A DNA stretch of 64,000 nucleotides from Rathayibacter sp. Leaf185. GTDB taxonomy: Bacteria; Actinomycetota; Actinomycetes; Actinomycetales; Microbacteriaceae. The translations under genes were made by a program, and so were the position numbers. Each line of letters starts with the position of its first letter. Position 1 is the first letter of the stretch. Below, in pieces: positions 55,375-64,000 of this stretch. The notes below the pieces were generated by a model that worked only from the letters and a program-made list of their open reading frames with translations, had not been told where the DNA came from and made no database searches. The stretch covers positions 124,001-188,000 of the forward strand of contig NZ_LMPP01000004.1 in NCBI RefSeq assembly GCF_001423885.1, given 5' to 3'.

Positions 55375-56921
55375 CAGACGGCACCTTCCTCGGTGGCGGA
55401 GAGCTCGGACGTGGCGAGGGCGGGGGCCTTCGCGAGCAGGGGGTGGCCCCACTGCTCCTCGAGGAGCGCCTCGAGCGCCGCGCCGACGGTGTAGAGGCGG
55501 ACGTCCTCTCGGGCCGGAGCGAGGAACTGGATGCCGACGGGCAGTCCGTCCTCGTCGGCGAGGCCCGCGGGGACCGAGATGCCGGGGATGCCGGCGAGGT
55601 TGGCCGGGATGGTCGCGACGTCGCCGCGGTACATCGCCAGCGGGTCGTCGAGCTTCTCGCCCAGGCGGTACGCGGTCGTGGGCGCGGTCGGCGACGCGAT
55701 CACGTCGACGTTCGCGAACGCCGCATCGAAGTCGCGCTGCACCAGGGTGCGGACCTTCTGCGCGCTGCCGTAGTAGGCGTCGTAGTAGCCGGCCGAGAGG
55801 GCGTAGGTGCCGAGGATGATGCGGCGCTTGACCTCGGGGCCGAAGCCCTGCTCGCGGGTCGCCGACATGACCTGCTCGACGGTGCCGCCCCCGGAGGGGG
55901 TCACCCGCAGGCCGAAGCGGACCGAGTCGAACTTGGCCAGGTTGCTCGACGCCTCCGCGGGGAGGATCAGGTAGTAGGCGGCGACCGCGTGCTCGACGCT
56001 CGGGGCGCTGACCTCGACGATCTCGGCTCCGGCGCCCTCGAGCACCGCGAGGGCCTCGTGGAAGCGGTTGAGGACACCGGGCTGGAAGCCCTCTCCCCCG
56101 TCGAGCTCCTTGAGCACGCCGATCCGGAGGCCCTTCACGTCGGCACGGCGGACCGCGTCGGCGAAGGAGGGCCACGCGTCGCGGAGCGACGTGGAGTCGC
56201 GCGGGTCGTGCCCCGAGATCACATCGTGCAGGAGGGCGGCGTCGAGGACGGTCCGCGAGACGGGGCCGATCTGGTCGAGGCTGGAGGCCAGGGCGATGGC
56301 ACCGTAGCGGGACACACCTCCGTAGGTCGGCTTGACGCCCACGGTGCCCGTGACGTGCGCGGGCTGGCGGATCGAGCCACCGGTGTCGGAGCCGAGGGCG
56401 AGCGGCGCCTCGTAGCTCGCGACGGCCGCAGCGGAGCCTCCACCCGAGCCGCCGGGGATGCGGTCGAGGTCCCACGGGTTGTGGGTCGGGCCGTAGGCCG
56501 AGCGCTCGGTGGTCGAGCCCATCGCGAACTCGTCCATGTTGGTCTTGCCGATCGGCACGAGGCCGGCGGCGCGGACCTTCTTCATGACGGTCGCGTCGTA
56601 GGGCGGCCGCCAGCCCTCGAGGATCCGCGACCCGCTGGTGGTCGGCATGTCGTTCGTGACGATGACGTCCTTGACCGCGAGCGGGACACCGGCGAGCGCG
56701 TGCAGCGACTCCCCCTCGGCCCGGCGGCGATCGATCGCTCCGGCGGTCTCGAGGGCCGCATCGCCCGCGACGTGCAGGAACGCGTGGACGGCACCGTCGA
56801 CGGCCGCGATGCGGTCGAGGTGCGCGCGGGTGGCCTCGACCGACGAGACGGAGCCGTCGGCGAGCTTCTCGGAGAGCGCGGAGGCGCTCAGGCGGACGAT
56901 CTCGTCGCCGTGCGCGCTCAC
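55374..56921 (-). CDS. gatA: Asp/Glu-tRNA(Asn/Gln) amidotransferase subunit A
   Basis: A 515-residue amidase-signature subunit that releases ammonia from glutamine. The catalytic triad is in [10 protein letters not shown] (Lys), GGSGGGSAA (cis-Ser) and [11 protein letters not shown] (nucleophile Ser). GTG 56921 overlaps the gatC stop by four bases. Part of gatC-gatA-gatB. Confidence 0.96.
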   Translation of the reverse strand: MSAHGDEIVRLSASALSEKLADGSVSSVEATRAHLDRIAAVDGAVHAFLHVAGDAALETAGAIDRRRAEGESLHALAGVPLAVKDVIVTNDMPTTSGSRILEGWRPPYDATVMKKVRAAGLVPIGKTNMDEFAMGSTTERSAYGPTHNPWDLDRIPGGSGGGSAAAVASYEAPLALGSDTGGSIRQPAHVTGTVGVKPTYGGVSRYGAIALASSLDQIGPVSRTVLDAALLHDVISGHDPRDSTSLRDAWPSFADAVRRADVKGLRIGVLKELDGGEGFQPGVLNRFHEALAVLEGAGAEIVEVSAPSVEHAVAAYYLILPAEASSNLAKFDSVRFGLRVTPSGGGTVEQVMSATREQGFGPEVKRRIILGTYALSAGYYDAYYGSAQKVRTLVQRDFDAAFANVDVIASPTAPTTAYRLGEKLDDPLAMYRGDVATIPANLAGIPGISVPAGLADEDGLPVGIQFLAPAREDVRLYTVGAALEALLEEQWGHPLLAKAPALATSELSATEEGAV

Positions 56922-57217
56922 TGCTCCTCCCCCAGGATCGCGGAGACCTGGAAACGGCTGCCGTCGTGCTCGGGAGCTCCGGAGAGCGCCTGCTCGAGGG
57001 TGAGCGTCTCGCCGACCACATCGGGCCGGAACACGTTCTCGAGCGGGATCGGGTGGCTCGTCGCCGGCACATCGGGCGTGGCGACGGCCTGCACCGCGCG
57101 CACGGAGTCGACGATCTGGCCGAGCTCCCGGGTCATGGTCTGGATCTCCTCGGGGGTGAGGTCGATCCTGGCCAGCTGGGCCAGATGGGCGACCGTATCG
57201 GCCGTGATCTCGGACAT
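56918..57217 (-). CDS. gatC: Asp/Glu-tRNA(Asn/Gln) amidotransferase subunit C
   Basis: A 99-residue adaptor that wraps Gat[18 protein letters not shown] is the family start, and [19 protein letters not shown] the central segment. GGAGA precedes ATG 57217; -10 TAGACT is at 57260-57255. Confidence 0.95.
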   Translation of the reverse strand: MSEITADTVAHLAQLARIDLTPEEIQTMTRELGQIVDSVRAVQAVATPDVPATSHPIPLENVFRPDVVGETLTLEQALSGAPEHDGSRFQVSAILGEEQ

Positions 57218-57254
57218 GCGTCTCCGTCGGGTGGTTCGTGAGGAATCGGCGACC

Positions 57255-57260
57255 AGTCTA
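57255..57260 (-). promoter_or_regulatory. -10 box TAGACT of gatCAB
   Basis: TAGACT (57260-57255) lies 37 bases before gatC, in the gap after the phosphoesterase gene. No good -35. Confidence 0.45.
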
Positions 57261-57300
57261 CCGGGGGCTCCGACGCCTCCCTCTGCCTCGGGCGGCGTGC

Positions 57301-59084
57301 TCAGGAGGCGGGCGTCGGCGAGGTGGACGCGGCGCCCGCTCCGCCGCCGAACAGGCTCGAGCCGTGCTTCAGCAGGGCGTTGTAGGCGCCCTCGTAGGTG
57401 GTCGGGAGGTCCTCTCCCGGCTCGCCGTAGCGGGCGAGGAGCAGGCCCATCAGGCCGAGGGCCGGCGGGCTGAGCGGCTTGTCGCGGTTGGCGTTGGCGG
57501 GATGCGGAGGCGTCGCCTCCGGGTTCGGGGGCAGGTACTGGGGCACGGTGGTCGGCCAGTCGCCGATCTGGCGCGGAGTCTGCTCGGTGACGATCCCGAA
57601 GAGGTCGGGCGCCGAGGCGTCGCGGTCGGTGAGCGGCTCGAGCCCGTGCAGGCGGCTGAGGGTGCGGATCAGGGCGCCGTGGTGCATCTCGTCGTGCACG
57701 ATCGTGCCGGCACCGGTGTACGCCGAGATCGCGATCGCGGGGACCCGGCAGCCGAGGCGGTCGAAGGCGAACCCCATCTCGCCGTCCCTGCCGTCGCCGG
57801 GAGGCGTCGCGGCGGGCGGCGGCACGTGGTCGTAGAGACCGCCGTGCTCATCGAACGTCACCAGCAGCAGGGTGTTGATCGCGTTCGATCCGCTCGGGCT
57901 CGCGCTCTCGCGGATCGCCGAGTACACCCCGTGCAGCAGCAGCTCGCCGGCGCGGACGTCGGAGAGCGCGCTGTCGTAGAGCGGCTGCCCGTCGAGCTCG
58001 TCCTCGTGGAAGGACCCCGTCGGCGGATGCATGTCGTTGTGGTCGAAGACCAGCCGGGGCTCGATGAAGGCGTAGTCGGGCAGGTCGCCGTTCTCTGCGT
58101 CGGCGGAGAACTGCTCCATCGTCGCGAAGTTGGTCTTCCAGTACTTCTCGAGGACGGGCGCGTGCAGGAAGCCCGTGTACGAGACGACCTGCAGAGCGTC
58201 GAAGTAGACCCGCCAGGTCTTCCCCGCCTCCTCGAGCCGGTTGAAGACGGTCGGCGCGTCCGAGAGGTCGTCGGCCAGCCACTTCTCGTAGCCGCCGCCG
58301 TGCTTGTTGGTGACGAATCCGTGCGAGGTCGAGGCGTGGAAGAACGAGCGGTTGCAGAACGTCTGCGACGGGACGGCGGCGAACCAGTGGTCGAAGACGG
58401 CGAACTCGCGTGCCAGGGTCGAGAAGACGGGCAGCATCTCGGGCGAGAAGCCGCCCATGATCGTCCGGTACTCCTCGGCGGAGGGCTCCTGGCCCTTCTT
58501 CATCGCGCGGAGGTTCTGGATGTAGTCCTCGAGGAAGCCGCTCATCGTGGGTGCCGAGGCGTCGGCGGGCGCGTTGTACGGCGCGGCCATCTCGCCCACC
58601 GTCCTCCCCGCATTCGAGGGCGGGTCGATCGTCCCGAAGAGCTGGGTGTTGACGTGCGGGTACTCCTCCCCAGGGTCGGGATCGGGCTGGCGCATGACGG
58701 TGTCGGTCGCGCCCTCGTAGACGTGGGTGGCGACGGTGTCTCCCGTGGCGCTCGTATTCGAGTGCTCGCCCGCCTGCAGACCCTCGAAGGTCTCGCCGGC
58801 GGGCAGCGAGCCATCGGCGTACAGCTGACCGAGGATGTTGTCGAACGAGCGGTTCTCGAACATGACCACGACGACGTGGTCGAAGCCCGGCTCGTCCCGC
58901 GCCGGCAGAAGCGCGTCCTCCTCGCGAGCGCGGCTCGAAGCGACGGCCGCTCCGATGGTGCCGCCGGCGACGCCCGCGGCCGCGACTCCGCCCGCGACGG
59001 CGCTGCCCGCGAGGAAGCGACGGCGCGAGCGCGAGCGCGGCGCGCCCGTCGACTGCGCCTCGCCGGAGTCGTCGTGCTCGGTGC

Positions 59085-59088
<4 letters not shown>
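57301..59088 (-). CDS. Tat-exported phosphoesterase (phospholipase C/AcpA family)
   Basis: A 595-residue secreted phosphoesterase. The signal SRSRRRFLAGSAVAGG has the twin-arginine motif and a long hydrophobic core, so folded export by Tat is expected. The catalytic N-terminal motif is DHVVVVMFENRSFDNILG (Glu and Asn metal ligands, with the SF of the nucleophile region), and TFDEHGGLYDHVPPP is the second metal-binding motif. Acid phosphatase or phospholipase C activity both fit. ATG 59088 overlaps the upstream degenerate paralogue by four bases. Last gene of the mnmA-ligA operon. Confidence 0.9.
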
Positions 59089-63858
<4,770 letters not shown>

Positions 63859-64000
63859 TCAGACCGCCCGGTTCGAGAGCCCGGCCCGCGCGGCGCGGGA
63901 ATAGGCCTCGGGCACGGCGGCGACGAACGCGTCGACCTCGGCCTCGGTCGTGGTGCGCCCGAGGGTCATCCGCAGCACGCCTCGCGCCTCGTCCTCGCTC
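63859..64000 (-). CDS. Cysteine desulfurase, C-terminal end (partial)
   Basis: Only the last 46 codons are in the window: SEDEARGVLRMTLGRTTTEAEVD, then helix FVAAVPEAYSRAARAG and stop TGA. The pattern VLRMTLGRTTTEAEVD is characteristic of IscS/NifS-type desulfurases. It precedes mnmA in the same direction, as expected for the enzyme supplying its sulfur. Symbol left open because the body of the gene is not seen. Confidence 0.8.
   Translation of the reverse strand, partial: SEDEARGVLRMTLGRTTTEAEVDAFVAAVPEAYSRAARAGLSNRAV

Noticed and set aside
53860-57072. Single frame spanning gatB and most of gatA (about 1070 codons), suggesting a GatA-GatB fusion
   Set aside because: The real gatA lies in another frame with intact amidase motifs and ends at 55374. 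The upstream part of the long frame has no protein motifs.

Overview
The window is a high-GC (roughly 70%) chromosome segment from an actinobacterium, most likely of the family Microbacteriaceae (Rathayibacter, Clavibacter or Frigoribacterium-like). Supporting signs are two clpP genes in the order tig-clpP1-clpP2-clpX, an ileS leader that matches the actinobacterial short-stem T-box, a mycothiol-type DsbA-fold nitroreductase, an RpiB with the actinobacterial glutamate-type active site, GatCAB, and many genes whose start codon sits 6-7 bases after a TANNNT -10 box (leaderless transcription). I see no insertion sequence, prophage, integrase or CRISPR array; codon use looks even throughout. This is core chromosome with a few accessory-looking cassettes.

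Layout. 1-13.5 kb: the 5' part of ileS with its T-box leader, a divergent TetR regulator, valS, a small conserved protein, an M3 peptidase, a BenE-type transporter whose only plausible start codon is ATC, then clpX, clpP2, clpP1 and tig (all minus strand) and tRNA-Pro. 13.8-21 kb: tRNA-Gly, a gamma-carbonic-anhydrase-like hexapeptide protein, a NarL-type two-component pair, dps, and an apparent rpiB-nei-paiB-amidohydrolase operon. 21-30.6 kb: mycothiol nitroreductase-like protein, pepN, prpB-prpC (methylcitrate cycle without prpD here), mscS overlapping a truncated haemoglobin gene, and thioesterases. 30.6-38.7 kb: ettA, a lipoprotein, ssb, msrA, an aldo/keto reductase, small membrane proteins, tRNA-Arg, orn, tRNA-His and a small zincin.

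38.7-42.4 kb is a TPP-riboswitch-controlled ECF transport operon (YkoE-type S component, fused double ATPase, T component) whose last gene is a small P-loop kinase; all four genes overlap, so translation is probably coupled. 42.4-49.3 kb holds small membrane proteins, a YtfJ/GerW-like protein, an exo/endonuclease-phosphatase family protein overlapping dinB tail to tail, a TIGR03086-like protein, an NAD(P)-binding protein and an acyl-CoA ligase. 49.4-52.5 kb is a sugar-type cassette: a LacI regulator overlapping a single gene that encodes both a Gfo/Idh/MocA oxidoreductase and an aldo/keto reductase. Its promoter is bracketed by two identical 12-bp palindromes 67 bp apart, which suggests repression by DNA looping. 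52.6-64 kb: PspC protein, a GNAT-like/ASCH fusion, gatCAB, then a tightly overlapping operon mnmA-ligA-(degenerate phosphoesterase paralogue)-(Tat-exported phosphoesterase), preceded by the 3' end of a cysteine desulfurase gene.

The most unusual points are the ATC-initiated transporter, the twin-operator Gfo-AKR fusion cassette, and the catalytically eroded phosphoesterase paralogue coupled to an intact, Tat-exported relative. None of these is proven novel from sequence alone.
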